From the NCBI GenBank assembly GCA_024280855.1, contig JAJRPG010000071.1, forward strand, positions 1 through 64,000: a stretch of DNA of 64,000 nt, given 5' to 3'. Within the stretch, counting starts at the first letter, position 1, and each line of letters opens with the position of its first letter. The stretch is from Planctomycetota bacterium. GTDB lineage: Bacteria; Planctomycetota; Phycisphaerae; UBA1845. The position numbers and the translations under genes were made by a program. The notes under the pieces are model-generated. The model made no database searches. It saw only the letters and a program-made list of their open reading frames with translations, and was not told the origin of the DNA. This document shows, one piece after another, positions 8,496-16,614 of this stretch.

Positions 8496-9893
8496 CTACG
8501 TCAAAGAAGATGCTAATTGCGGCTGTGCCTGTTTGAGTCGATCAAACTGGGCATCAGCGGAGATTGAATTGAACTGGTCTTCCGTCGCTAAAAAAGCATC
8601 CACTACAGCCGGGTCGAATTGTCTTTTCTTTCCGACGAGAATGATCTGACGCGCTTCTGCATGAGTTGCAGGCTGGTTGTACACCCGCTTCGTTGTCAGC
8701 GCATCGTAGACATCAGCGAGCGCTACGATGCGCGCAGACAATGGAATATTTTCTTCTATCAGTCCATTCGGATAACCACTGCCGTCCCATCGTTCGTGAT
8801 GGGCAAAAGCAATTTCGCAAGCGACATCGATAAACTGATCTTGGCCATCTTTTTGCTTGATCGCCTGCAAACGCTCACCCCCAAGCGTCGTATGCTTTTG
8901 CATAGTTACCCGCTGTTCGTCTGTAAGCTTTCCCGCATTTTGAAAAATGGATTCCGGAACGCTCACGTTACCAATGTCATGAAGACAAGAGGTTAGGCCC
9001 ATGACGCTGATAGTTTCTTCTGTGAGTGAAGGGATTTTGTCAGATAGTTCTCGGCCCAATATTTCGGTGTACGCGCGGACCCGATCCAGATGTTCGCCCG
9101 CTGAGCTATCGCGCGATTCCACAAGTTTGGCAAGCTCAACAATAACGGCGTGCCGTGTGGCTAATAGTTTGTCACTTTTTTGATCGGCAAGGTTGTCAAT
9201 TTGGCCATGGACGGCTGACATTCTGCTTTCATATCGTTCTACAATACCAGCGGTAAAGAAAAGGCTGACCGCGACCAACGCCACGGCCACAGCTAGGCCT
9301 GCGGATTTGATGGAAATCACGATTTGCGAAATCGCAGCGACCAATGGCGCTTCTCGCTGCTGAGCTAAAATCATAATGCCAAGGCCTGGCATTTTTCGCA
9401 CTGCTAGTAGCAACTCGTCCCCACCGATACGCGCCCAGCCCATAGACACATAATCCCCACTTACGACGGAATCGAGAATGCTCCGGCCACCGGCGGGACC
9501 ATAAAGTTTTGTTTGCCCCAAATTCATCTCTGACATCCGCTCGTCAGCGTTCCATCTAGGATGGCTAAGCACTTTACCATTTGTGCTATCGATTACTGTG
9601 AAATAGCCGCTGTTGGGTAGGTTAGTGTTTTCGATGATGTCTTGTAGTCGGAGCCAATCCTGAGACTGCGGCGTGAAATCTTTCAGATCTAACTCTGTAA
9701 TCGAACGCGCCAGTTGGTTAGCCATATGCGCGTTATTGGCTATTATTTCATGGCGCATCAGCAAGGCAAGATTATCGCTAAGACGATTTGCAAACCACAT
9801 CGCACCAATAGTAAGGCACGCAAACTGTCCTACGCATACCAATAGTATGAGCATCCATCGTTTACTGCGTGCTTGTGATTGTGTATTCACCAT
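8496..9893 (-). CDS. Membrane sensor with HD-GYP (c-di-GMP phosphodiesterase-type) domain
   Basis: This 465-residue protein probably senses an extracytoplasmic signal and hydrolyses cyclic di-GMP. The order is: transmembrane helix (about 15-37), periplasmic sensor region resembling a Cache fold (about 38-200, with GYFTVIDSTNGKVLSHP), second transmembrane helix (about 202-225), and HD-GYP domain (about 250-440). HD-GYP motifs include CLHDIGNVSVP, HTTLGGERL and AHHERWDGSGYPNGL, with the HD pair and the GYP triad intact. The ATG at 9893 was chosen over an upstream TTG. The gene converges on the efflux operon with no evident functional link. Confidence 0.9.
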   Translation of the reverse strand: MVNTQSQARSKRWMLILLVCVGQFACLTIGAMWFANRLSDNLALLMRHEIIANNAHMANQLARSITELDLKDFTPQSQDWLRLQDIIENTNLPNSGYFTVIDSTNGKVLSHPRWNADERMSEMNLGQTKLYGPAGGRSILDSVVSGDYVSMGWARIGGDELLLAVRKMPGLGIMILAQQREAPLVAAISQIVISIKSAGLAVAVALVAVSLFFTAGIVERYESRMSAVHGQIDNLADQKSDKLLATRHAVIVELAKLVESRDSSAGEHLDRVRAYTEILGRELSDKIPSLTEETISVMGLTSCLHDIGNVSVPESIFQNAGKLTDEQRVTMQKHTTLGGERLQAIKQKDGQDQFIDVACEIAFAHHERWDGSGYPNGLIEENIPLSARIVALADVYDALTTKRVYNQPATHAEARQIILVGKKRQFDPAVVDAFLATEDQFNSISADAQFDRLKQAQPQLASSLT

Positions 9894-10200
9894 GACAATG
9901 TTTCCGGGCAATCTTACTCACTCTTTGGCATATCGGTGTCGTATGAGTTAGAAACAAGCTGCAAAAATGGAGACCGAAAATGTCCGCGATTATTCTTGGA
10001 ATTCGCCATGACGCCAGTAGGTGAGTGGTCCGAATAAATGAGTCCTGATTAAACGAAGCCGCAAAGGTCCAAGCCACATAGGTCGCCGACGTTCGCATGT
10101 TCAACACCAGTCACCCCGGTTGTCAAATTTTTCAGTGCGTTGCAGGTTTTGACCAGTACCGTAGGATAATGTGGGGTTTTGTTATGAAGGAGATGTTGTC
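9894..10200. other. Divergent intergenic region
   Basis: This is the spacer between the divergent HD-GYP and aminotransferase genes and presumably holds both promoters. No clear promoter boxes or repeats were picked out. Confidence 0.4.
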
Positions 10201-11316
10201 ATGACCGGAGCGAATTTTATAGCTGAGCATGTCAAGCCGATTGGTTCGTCGGGGATTCGCCGTGTGTTTGAATTGGGCGCGACGATGGAAAACCCGATCA
10301 ATCTTTCGATCGGTCAGCCGGATTTTCCTGTACCCCAAAACATTAAAGACGCGATGATTCAGGCCATCCGCGATGACCATAATGGCTACACCGTAACACG
10401 GGGCATGCCCGCACTGCGCGACCGTATTTCTGAGCAACTTAAAGAAGAGTTCGACTGGTCGCCCGATGTATTTGTTACGTCTGGCTTGTCTGGTGGACTT
10501 CTGCTCGCGCTCATGGCCTGCATAAATCCGGGCGGCGAAGTGATTTTTCCAGACCCATATTTTGTGTCGTACACTCATTTAGTCAAGCTGGTCGGCGGCG
10601 TACCCAAACCGGTGTCATTGTACGATGACTTCCAGTTAAACCCCGACCGCATTGAAGCAGCCATTACCGACAAAACTAAAATGATTATGCTCTGCTCGCC
10701 TGGCAACCCTACGGGAATTGTCTTTCGTGACGACGATGTCAAAGCCGTGGCAGAGCTTGCTCGAAAACATGATTTGCTCATCGTTTCCGACGAAATTTAC
10801 AACATGCTTTCCTATGATGGCCCGCCCCCCAGCGCAGTACAACATGCCCCCGAACGGACTTTATTACTGCGAGGGTTCAGCAAGTCCTACGCCATGACAG
10901 GGCTGCGTTTAGGTTACGCCGCTGGCCCAACTACTTTGATTTCGGAGATGGCTAAGTTGCAACAATACACATTCGTCTGCGCTCCTCAACCAGTGCAATA
11001 CGGAGGATTGGCCGCACTGGATACCGATATGTCTGCGGAGGTTGAGATATATCGAAAAAAGCGTGACTTGGTGTGCAGCGAATTGGAAGGGGCGTTTGAA
11101 TTTTGCAAGCCATCAGGCGGCTTTTACGTTTTCCCAAAAGCACCAGCGCAATATGCGAACGCTACGGAATTCATAGAGCAAGCTATCAGTCAAAACGTGT
11201 TAATCATTCCCGGCGAAGTATTCAGCGAACGTGACACTCATTTCCGCATTAGCTACGCCGCCTCGGATGATCACATTCGACAGGGCTGTCAGATACTAAA
11301 AGGATTAGCCGGGTAG
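10201..11316 (+). CDS. Class I/II PLP-dependent aminotransferase
   Basis: This 371-residue cytoplasmic fold-type I aminotransferase transfers amino groups between an amino acid and a 2-oxo acid. The substrate is not fixed by sequence reading, though the family includes aspartate and aromatic aminotransferases. Visible motifs are NLSIGQPDFPVP near the N-terminus, SPGNPTG (the Asn that contacts PLP), VSDEIY, and RGFSKSYAMTGLRLGY with the PLP lysine at residue 228. The ATG has a strong AAGGAGA site 8 bases upstream, and an upstream GTG in the same frame is less likely. It stands alone, followed by a small minus-strand ORF and the 5S gene. Confidence 0.92.
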   Translation: MTGANFIAEHVKPIGSSGIRRVFELGATMENPINLSIGQPDFPVPQNIKDAMIQAIRDDHNGYTVTRGMPALRDRISEQLKEEFDWSPDVFVTSGLSGGLLLALMACINPGGEVIFPDPYFVSYTHLVKLVGGVPKPVSLYDDFQLNPDRIEAAITDKTKMIMLCSPGNPTGIVFRDDDVKAVAELARKHDLLIVSDEIYNMLSYDGPPPSAVQHAPERTLLLRGFSKSYAMTGLRLGYAAGPTTLISEMAKLQQYTFVCAPQPVQYGGLAALDTDMSAEVEIYRKKRDLVCSELEGAFEFCKPSGGFYVFPKAPAQYANATEFIEQAISQNVLIIPGEVFSERDTHFRISYAASDDHIRQGCQILKGLAG

Positions 11317-11461
11317 GATTATTTTTCGTTACCATTCTGAAGAATAACGGGGCGCAGATATTCGTTCGGCATGTTCTCGTATGGCAAACCGACCGCGCAA
11401 CAAGAGACCATCGACGCTGGCTCATCGAAGTCTTGCCTGGGAACCGTAGCCAACGTATGAA

Positions 11462-11560
11462 CTAAGCTGCGATGCCGCTGCCCAGAAATAGATCGAGAAT
11501 TATTTGAATAAGTGATGGCAAGAAGCCAGTGAGCAAATCTAAAATCAGTGTAAAAAACAT
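11462..11560 (-). CDS. Possible 32-residue hydrophobic peptide
   Basis: A short frame begins ATG TTT TTT ACA and ends at TAG (11462-11464). It is preceded by GGAGA at 8-base spacing. The peptide is a single amphipathic or membrane segment, beginning MFFTLILDLLTGFLPS and ending LGSGIAA. It lies downstream of the 5S terminator on the same strand. A 108-codon frame overlaps it on the same strand but has no good start site. Its size and composition recall type I toxin peptides or small membrane peptides. Translation is not proven. Confidence 0.38.
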   Translation of the reverse strand: MFFTLILDLLTGFLPSLIQIILDLFLGSGIAA

Positions 11561-11692
11561 ATCGCCAATCTCCGAGATAGCGTGACATCGCTATAACTAT
11601 TGTTGCACCAGCCCGGCATTGTAGAAGAACTTGGCTACGCGACAAGATAGCATCATCGATAAACTCGCCTAGCTATGGGACGGTTGGCGCAT

Positions 11693-11717
11693 AAAAATAC
11701 CCGCCATAAGCGGGTAT
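11693..11717 (-). terminator. Rho-independent terminator of the 5S rRNA gene
   Basis: On the minus strand ATACCCGC and GCGGGTAT form an 8-bp stem with a short loop (11697-11717), followed directly by a run of T residues. It lies about 20 bases past the 3' end of the 5S gene. Confidence 0.75.
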
Positions 11718-11735
11718 AGTGAAAAACAAAAAAAT

Positions 11736-11839
11736 GCGGCAATAACCTACTCTCGCCTTGCGACTACCATCGGCCATGCAGGCTTAACTTCCGTATTCGG
11801 AATGGGAACGGGTGTGGCCCTGCACGTATTGTCACCGCG
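11736..11839 (-). rRNA. rrf: 5S ribosomal RNA
   Basis: The minus-strand sequence has the conserved 5S core, CCACACCCGTTCCCATTCCG then GAAGTTAAG, and closes with GAGAGTAGGTTATTGCCGC, which pairs with the 5' GCGGTGACAAT to form the terminal helix. Length is about 104 bases, slightly under the common 110-120. The ends are set from the terminal stem and may be off by a few bases. No 23S or 16S sequence lies within the window, so the gene is unlinked. It has its own promoter and terminator. Confidence 0.9.
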
Positions 11840-11845
11840 AGAGAG

Positions 11846-11873
11846 ATAGTAACAATCCCGATCAACCTGTCAA
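11846..11873 (-). promoter_or_regulatory. Promoter of the solitary 5S rRNA gene
   Basis: On the minus strand a perfect TTGACA (11868-11873) is followed after 16 bases by TACTAT (11846-11851). The predicted start is then at about the first base of the 5S gene. This is the strongest sigma-70-like promoter seen in the window. Confidence 0.7.
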
Positions 11874-12002
11874 GCGGCTACAAAACAAATTGTCACAAAA
11901 AATGCCTCGAAAACTCCGCCTTGTCGCATCACCAGTCTTAATATCATTTAAACAGGCTTTTATGGCGTCACGAGCGTGCGCTACGCCATAACAATCCGAT
12001 GA

Positions 12003-13034
12003 CTAGGGCTTCGGGGTGATGGCTGATTGCTCTACGAGTTTGAATTCTATCGGGTCGGGGGTTTCCGCGAGTTCTATCTGCGGCGGGAGTACAAAATCCG
12101 TAGGCCAGGCTTTGATGATATTAAGCTCTTGCAGATCAGACTCTTTTATTTGAATTAGCCCATACGCCCGCGATTCGCCCCGTTGCAACTTGGCAACCTC
12201 CTCACTAGGCCCTGTCACCCGAATGGACACCGTCTCAACCGTGAGCCTCGTGCCGTCACGCGACTGAGCCATGAACGACTTATCGAGATTCGTAAAACTA
12301 ACCACCGGCTTAACGGGAACGGTCGGAATCAAAGCCGTCGTCCGCTGGGCCTGAACCGTAGCAGTCACCTCAACCGAATCAGGAGTGAACGCCGCATCAG
12401 GCCCGAACTGCCTGGGGTCCAGAGACAGCAATACCGTCACAGGCTCGCTAGCTGGACTCGAGCGAAGTTGACGCTCCAGGTCCGCGCTGATGTCAATCTG
12501 TAACGCCTGACCAGCGTCCAAAATACTGTCGTAGCGACTCTGACGAATCCGAACATGGATAGACGACCGCTTAAGCTGAGGTTCGCTCGCGTAGGGCAAC
12601 GTAAGACGTCGGGTCGTTAGCGTGAACTCATGCGACACGAGTCGGTCAACGACCACTGGAATCGTATTAGGCTCGACGGACAATACCGTTAGCTGATCGA
12701 ATTCTGACCACGTCTCTGCTAACGCTCGTTTGACCGATTCAACATCGAGCGTAATTTCCGTAGGCCCGACAGCATGATCGCCGATGCGTAATCTCGCTTT
12801 GGTGCGTTCTCGTTTTTGAACCACATCAATAAAACGGCGAGGCCCTTGCAACTTAATCGTATAAAGCTGAGACGCCGCCTCCGGCGCGACGTCGATAAGC
12901 ACATCGCTATTAGCCTTGGGCAGCAGTTCAAAGGTAGCGCGCACGATCGTCGCCTCGTTCACCATGTTGTCAGCGACAACCCAGGTGAGCAACGACAACA
13001 CGGCTGTCATGCTAAGCAGCTTGACCTGTTCCAT
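12003..13034 (-). CDS. YbbR-domain protein (CdaR-like regulator of diadenylate cyclase)
   Basis: This 343-residue protein has one N-terminal transmembrane helix (about 5-23) and a long extracytoplasmic part with beta-rich YbbR-like repeats, containing segments such as LQGPRRFIDVV, VTGPSEEVAKL and RLVSHEFTL. In firmicutes the YbbR protein CdaR binds and modulates the membrane diadenylate cyclase CdaA. Here the gene directly follows a cdaA-like gene and overlaps its end by 23 bases, which supports the same pairing. The ATG at 13034 or the GTG just before it could be the start. There is no glmM after it, unlike the firmicute operon. Confidence 0.83.
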   Translation of the reverse strand: MEQVKLLSMTAVLSLLTWVVADNMVNEATIVRATFELLPKANSDVLIDVAPEAASQLYTIKLQGPRRFIDVVQKRERTKARLRIGDHAVGPTEITLDVESVKRALAETWSEFDQLTVLSVEPNTIPVVVDRLVSHEFTLTTRRLTLPYASEPQLKRSSIHVRIRQSRYDSILDAGQALQIDISADLERQLRSSPASEPVTVLLSLDPRQFGPDAAFTPDSVEVTATVQAQRTTALIPTVPVKPVVSFTNLDKSFMAQSRDGTRLTVETVSIRVTGPSEEVAKLQRGESRAYGLIQIKESDLQELNIIKAWPTDFVLPPQIELAETPDPIEFKLVEQSAITPKP

Positions 13035-13929
13035 CACGGGCTATCCGGTTTGTAGTTTTAGAAGAATCATCAGAGACATCAGACGCTTTATCACTCGGCA
13101 GAGGCGCAACAGACGAAACGCGAAGCGCTTCAGCTAACTGCTGGCGAAGATTTTCCGGAGCGACGACGGCTAACTGACCTCGCACCGCCAGGGAAACTCG
13201 GCCAGTTTCTTCGCTCACAATAATGACAACCGCTTGCGCCTCATGGCTCAGTCCCAAACCCGCGCGATGTCGGCTACCCAGCGATCTTTCCACTTCCCCA
13301 GACTCAGCTAATGGAAACTGGCAACCCGCAGCGATGATTCGCCCTTGTTGGATAATAACGCCAAGATCATGCAAAGGTGTGCCAGGCCAAAAAATCGTTT
13401 CTAACAGTTCCGCAGAAACTTTGGCGTCCATACGAACGCCAGATTCTAGTACCGCGCCAATCTCACCCATGCGCTCAATAGCAATTAACGCGCCGATTTT
13501 TTTCTTCGACAAGCGTTCAACAGCCACTACGACAGGATTCAGCACGCGCTCATTTGGCTTTAGCCACCGTTGTGAATAACCGCCTTCACCCAGACGAAGC
13601 AGCATCCGCCGAAGCTCAGTCTGGAACGCAACCAGCGAAACCAAAAACACCACCATAATAAAGTAAGGATATAATACTTTGATACGCTCTGATTCGAGCT
13701 GCTCTGCAATGAGCCAGACCAGGGCAAAGCTGACTGCAAGAATAGTCAGGACAGCCCGTACCAAACGCGCACCACGCGTCCCCTGAAAAAAACGAAGCAT
13801 CGCATAAATAACAATGCTGATTAACAATAATTCAATAAGCGTTACGACTGGACGGTCACCCATCCGTTGTAGGAATGACCAATACTCTTGTCTTAGGTTG
13901 ATCTGATTAAGAATATTCCCAGAAACCAC
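13012..13929 (-). CDS. cdaA: Membrane diadenylate cyclase (CdaA/DacA type)
   Basis: This protein makes cyclic di-AMP from two ATP at the cytoplasmic membrane. It has 305 residues from a GTG start preceded by GAAGG. Three hydrophobic helices (about 26-46, 55-73 and 86-104) precede the DisA_N/DAC domain (about 115-275). The RHR motif is intact in GSRHRAGLGLSHEA, and VIIVSEETGRVSLA follows as usual. The normally conserved DGA motif reads D-L-G (LHDLGVII), keeping the metal-binding Asp but shifting the next residues. A polar tail of about 30 residues follows. It overlaps the YbbR-domain gene. Confidence 0.88.
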   Translation of the reverse strand: MVSGNILNQINLRQEYWSFLQRMGDRPVVTLIELLLISIVIYAMLRFFQGTRGARLVRAVLTILAVSFALVWLIAEQLESERIKVLYPYFIMVVFLVSLVAFQTELRRMLLRLGEGGYSQRWLKPNERVLNPVVVAVERLSKKKIGALIAIERMGEIGAVLESGVRMDAKVSAELLETIFWPGTPLHDLGVIIQQGRIIAAGCQFPLAESGEVERSLGSRHRAGLGLSHEAQAVVIIVSEETGRVSLAVRGQLAVVAPENLRQQLAEALRVSSVAPLPSDKASDVSDDSSKTTNRIARDGTGQAA

Positions 13930-14125
13930 TGGTCCCAGCCTTCCGGTCGGTGAAGTTCGAAAGCGTCTGCAAGCTGCACCTCAGTATACGGCACACGCCC
14001 CAGAGCCGCAAATCAAACCGCATAAAAAGCCCTTTACCAGACGAGTAGCGAACAAATAACCAAGCACCGCCACGGGCAGCGCCGTCTCGCGCGGTTTTTC
14101 ACATTGGTGAGTAGTGTGATATCGG

Positions 14126-14146
14126 TAGGGCAGGCTATTACCTGTC
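14126..14146. repeat. Palindromic repeat, family C
   Basis: The sequence TAGGGCAGGCTATTACCTGTC is a two-mismatch version of the 21-base family C unit at 14234-14254. Confidence 0.65.
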
Positions 14147-14162
14147 ACGCTCGATTACGTCA

Positions 14163-14188
14163 GAGCCGGTAGCGCCAGCGCCCGGTGT
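14163..14188. repeat. Palindromic repeat, family B (GCCGGTAGCGC type)
   Basis: The arms GCCGGTAGCGC and GCGCCCGGT pair around a 1-2 base loop. Copies recur at 50395, 53477 and 55063 with small changes in the loop. Confidence 0.75.
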
Positions 14189-14233
14189 CTTAGGACTGTC
14201 ACAAACATGGCCGCGGCGTACACGGTCGAGAGG

Positions 14234-14254
14234 TAGGGCAGGCTATTGCCTGCC
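14234..14254. repeat. Palindromic repeat, family C (reference copy)
   Basis: The 21-base unit contains GGCAGGC and GCCTGCC arms around TATT. It is the exact reverse complement of bases 31367-31387, which lie inside a coding region. Confidence 0.85.
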
Positions 14255-14303
14255 GTTGACGAATCTCTACAGCGATCGCATGTCAAACAATGTTAGGTGG
14301 CCG

Positions 14304-14346
14304 GGTGACCCATGTCCTTCTTTTTGGACATGGGGGAATCGATGAT
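14304..14346. repeat. Palindromic repeat, family A (CCCATGTCC type), left copy
   Basis: A perfect 9-bp stem CCCATGTCC/GGACATGGG (14309-14317 with 14326-14334) with a pyrimidine loop is followed by GGAATCGATGAT. A copy in the same orientation lies at 14878-14921, on the far side of the small membrane-protein gene. Confidence 0.85.
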
Positions 14347-14506
14347 CTATCCTGTAAAGCACTTAAACATAAACAAATAAATAATAATATCAAATTATTC
14401 TCGCAATCGAAAAAATGATAGCCTAGTATTAATTGAGATGTTCGTTTGAGGTGGACATTAACACGTCCCACCAATCTCCTCCCCCCACAACGCCCTGAGA
14501 GTCGTC

Positions 14507-14845
14507 ATGACAGAAAAAAATGATCTCACTAAACGTAGAGGAATCTTGTATGCTTTACTAGAATTGACCATCTGGCTAGTTCCTCTCGCCCTAACAATTT
14601 GCTGGTACATAATATTTCCGTGCCTAGAATCATCAGACCTTTCACTCGCTCAAGCTCGTGGTTTTCATGTAGCTTTATCAACTGGAATAGCATTTCTCAT
14701 GTGGCGCTTGTGGCACTATCGCACACAGCCGAAATCTATCGAATACTGCTTCTTTCGTTGGCTTTACATATTCTTCCCATTCTGGGCACCTATAGTTTAC
14801 ATGATCTTTTATGAAATGATTAAGGGAGCCTACATGGCCAGATAG
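14507..14845 (+). CDS. Small membrane protein of unknown function
   Basis: This 112-residue protein was not recognised. Three hydrophobic segments are visible: about 18-36 (ELTIWLVPLALTICWYIIF), about 53-70 (with ALSTGIAFLMWRLW), and about 83-104 (FFRWLYIFFPFWAPIVYMIF). It ends in a short basic tail. The gene and its upstream region are visibly richer in A and T than their surroundings. The pair is bracketed by two family A hairpins in direct orientation (14304 and 14878), which gives it the look of an inserted cassette. GAGAG lies just upstream of the ATG. Confidence 0.6.
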   Translation: MTEKNDLTKRRGILYALLELTIWLVPLALTICWYIIFPCLESSDLSLAQARGFHVALSTGIAFLMWRLWHYRTQPKSIEYCFFRWLYIFFPFWAPIVYMIFYEMIKGAYMAR

Positions 14846-14877
14846 ACTCTCTGGCTAATCTCATTACCAAACTCGAC

Positions 14878-14921
14878 GGGTGTCCCATGTCCTTCTTTTC
14901 GGACATGGGGGAGTCGATGAT
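14878..14921. repeat. Palindromic repeat, family A, right copy
   Basis: The same 9-bp stem CCCATGTCC/GGACATGGG (14884-14892 with 14901-14909) is followed by GGAGTCGATGAT. It is in the same orientation as the copy at 14304. Confidence 0.85.
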
Positions 14922-14952
14922 ACGCCCGCCGCCAGTGATTGCAACAAAAAGC

Positions 14953-14975
14953 GGCAGGCAATAGCCGTGCCTTAC
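14953..14975. repeat. Palindromic repeat, family C, divergent copy
   Basis: GGCAGGCAATAGCC is followed by GTGCCTTAC. This is the family C unit in reverse orientation with a degraded second arm. Confidence 0.6.
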
Positions 14976-15149
14976 CCGCCCCCATTAATGGATCATTGGG
15001 TTATCGGTCCTCACCCACGCCCCAGCTAGATTCATTCATTATCGGATTCGACCGATAAAACCAAGCGGTATGCGTAGCCATACCCTTTAATGCGCGAGGT
15101 CCGCGTACGCGCTTATTAGCCTCGTTGGCTCGGCGCGATGTAGTTGAAA

Positions 15150-16586
15150 ATGCAGTTTAACTCAATCGCATTTCTAGTTTTTCTTCCGCTCGTGTGGGCT
15201 GGGTATCACACGCTGCGCAGGCCTTACGCACGAATATGTTTTCTACTCGCTGCGAGCTATCTGTTCTATGCATGGTGGCGGGTGGACTACACCATCCTTT
15301 TGCTCGCTTCAACGCTAACCGATTACACCTGCAGCCGGTGCATGGCTAAAGCTAGCCGGGCCAAACGCATCGCATTATTACTCACCAGCCTCACCGTCAA
15401 CCTATCCATTCTTATAGTGTTCAAGTATTGGACGTTTCTTGCATCCATCAGCGCGTCGGTCGCAACCGTCGCTCATCCAGGCCTGGAATTCCCAACGCTG
15501 GATTTACTGCTACCGCTCGGCGTTTCGTTCTACACCTTTCAAACCATTAGCTACACCGTCGATGTATACCGCGGCCGTATCCCCGCTGAGCGAAACCTTA
15601 TTAACTTCGCGCTATACGTCTCATTTTTCCCGCAACTCGTAGCAGGCCCAATCGAAAGACCTTCCCGATTATTACCGCAAATCAAAGCCGCTCGCCTGGC
15701 TAATGCCAGCGAAATCGTGTCAGGCCTGCGATTGATGTTATGGGGCATGTTCAAAAAGGTAGTCGTCGCCGACACGCTTTCGATTTATGTAGACATCGTC
15801 TACGGTTCACCGCAAGGCCATAACGGCGCGCAACTCATGCTAGCCACGGTGTTTTTCGCGGTGCAAATTTACTGCGACTTCTCAGGCTATACCGACATAG
15901 CTATTGGCTGCGCGCGCACGCTAGGCTTTGATTTAATGAAAAACTTTCGCCGCCCTTACCTCGCCTGGTCCCCAACAGAATTCTGGCGACGCTGGCATAT
16001 TTCTCTTTCCACCTGGTTCCGAGATTACGTTTACATCCCGCTTGGCGGATCAAAATGTAATGCATCCCGCGCGATGTTTAGTTTATTAGCTACCTTTCTC
16101 ATCAGCGGATTATGGCACGGCGCGAATTGGACCTTTATCATTTGGGGCGGTATTCACGGCATTTTTGTACTCATTGAGAGGCTAATCAGCCAGCCCAAAA
16201 AAGATCGCAACGCCCCCCTACCCCTGGGCACGCGACTATTGGGCATGACCGTGACACTCGCGTGCGTGACGTTTGCATGGATTTTCTTTCGGGCTAATTC
16301 ACTCAGCGACGCCTGGTATGTGGTAACGCATCTACTCACAGATGTAACCATGCAAGGCATCACTTGTAATTTGTATCGCAACTATCTGGTAAAATGTTTG
16401 CTGTTGATTTTGGTAATCGCTATCTATGAATGTTGGGAAGAAAAATGCGAGACCACAAGCACACGTTCGCATTGGAACCAGCTACCCACAGCCGTGAGAT
16501 GGGTTAGCTATTGGTCGGTAACGGTCACGATTTTACTGTTTGGCCAATTGGTTGGCATTAACCAGTTCATCTATTTTCAGTTTTAA
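15150..16586 (+). CDS. MBOAT-family O-acyltransferase (AlgI/DltB-like)
   Basis: This multi-spanning inner-membrane protein of 478 residues moves acyl groups, usually acetyl, across the membrane onto an exported polymer. The start MQFNSIAFLVFLPLVW is typical of the AlgI group, and the ATG is preferred to a TTG six bases earlier. Family blocks are LPLGVSFYTFQTISYTVDVY, FFPQLVAGPIER, YCDFSGYTDIAIG, EFWRRWHISLSTWFRDYVYI and GLWHGANWTFIIWG, the last containing the catalytic His at residue 323. The next gene, 28 bases on, encodes an SGNH hydrolase-like protein, the usual partner. The acceptor polymer is unknown. Confidence 0.93.
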   Translation: MQFNSIAFLVFLPLVWAGYHTLRRPYARICFLLAASYLFYAWWRVDYTILLLASTLTDYTCSRCMAKASRAKRIALLLTSLTVNLSILIVFKYWTFLASISASVATVAHPGLEFPTLDLLLPLGVSFYTFQTISYTVDVYRGRIPAERNLINFALYVSFFPQLVAGPIERPSRLLPQIKAARLANASEIVSGLRLMLWGMFKKVVVADTLSIYVDIVYGSPQGHNGAQLMLATVFFAVQIYCDFSGYTDIAIGCARTLGFDLMKNFRRPYLAWSPTEFWRRWHISLSTWFRDYVYIPLGGSKCNASRAMFSLLATFLISGLWHGANWTFIIWGGIHGIFVLIERLISQPKKDRNAPLPLGTRLLGMTVTLACVTFAWIFFRANSLSDAWYVVTHLLTDVTMQGITCNLYRNYLVKCLLLILVIAIYECWEEKCETTSTRSHWNQLPTAVRWVSYWSVTVTILLFGQLVGINQFIYFQF

Positions 16587-16614
16587 GTATGAACTTTCAT
16601 AACGGACCACGACC

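Larger units (their letters stand above)
13930..14506. other. Repeat-rich intergenic region
   Basis: There is no gene in this stretch. It holds two family C palindromes, one family B palindrome and one family A hairpin (listed separately) within about 220 bases. An AT-rich segment of about 110 bases then leads to the small membrane-protein gene. Confidence 0.7.
14846..15149. other. Intergenic region with repeats
   Basis: There is no gene here. It contains a family A hairpin, a family C copy, and a 9-bp inverted repeat TTATCGGTC (15001-15009) / GACCGATAA (15050-15058) upstream of the MBOAT gene. Confidence 0.6.

Noticed and set aside
8353..8649. 98-codon frame starting at the end of the pump gene
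   Set aside because: It translates the family A hairpin and then antisense of the HD-GYP gene.
11329..11352. Hairpin after the aminotransferase gene
   Set aside because: The stem is interrupted by a bulge and the T-run lies before, not after, the hairpin on the coding strand, so it is not called a terminator.
11319..11645. 108-codon minus-strand frame downstream of the 5S gene
   Set aside because: It has no usable ribosome site. The shorter 32-codon frame in another phase is better supported.
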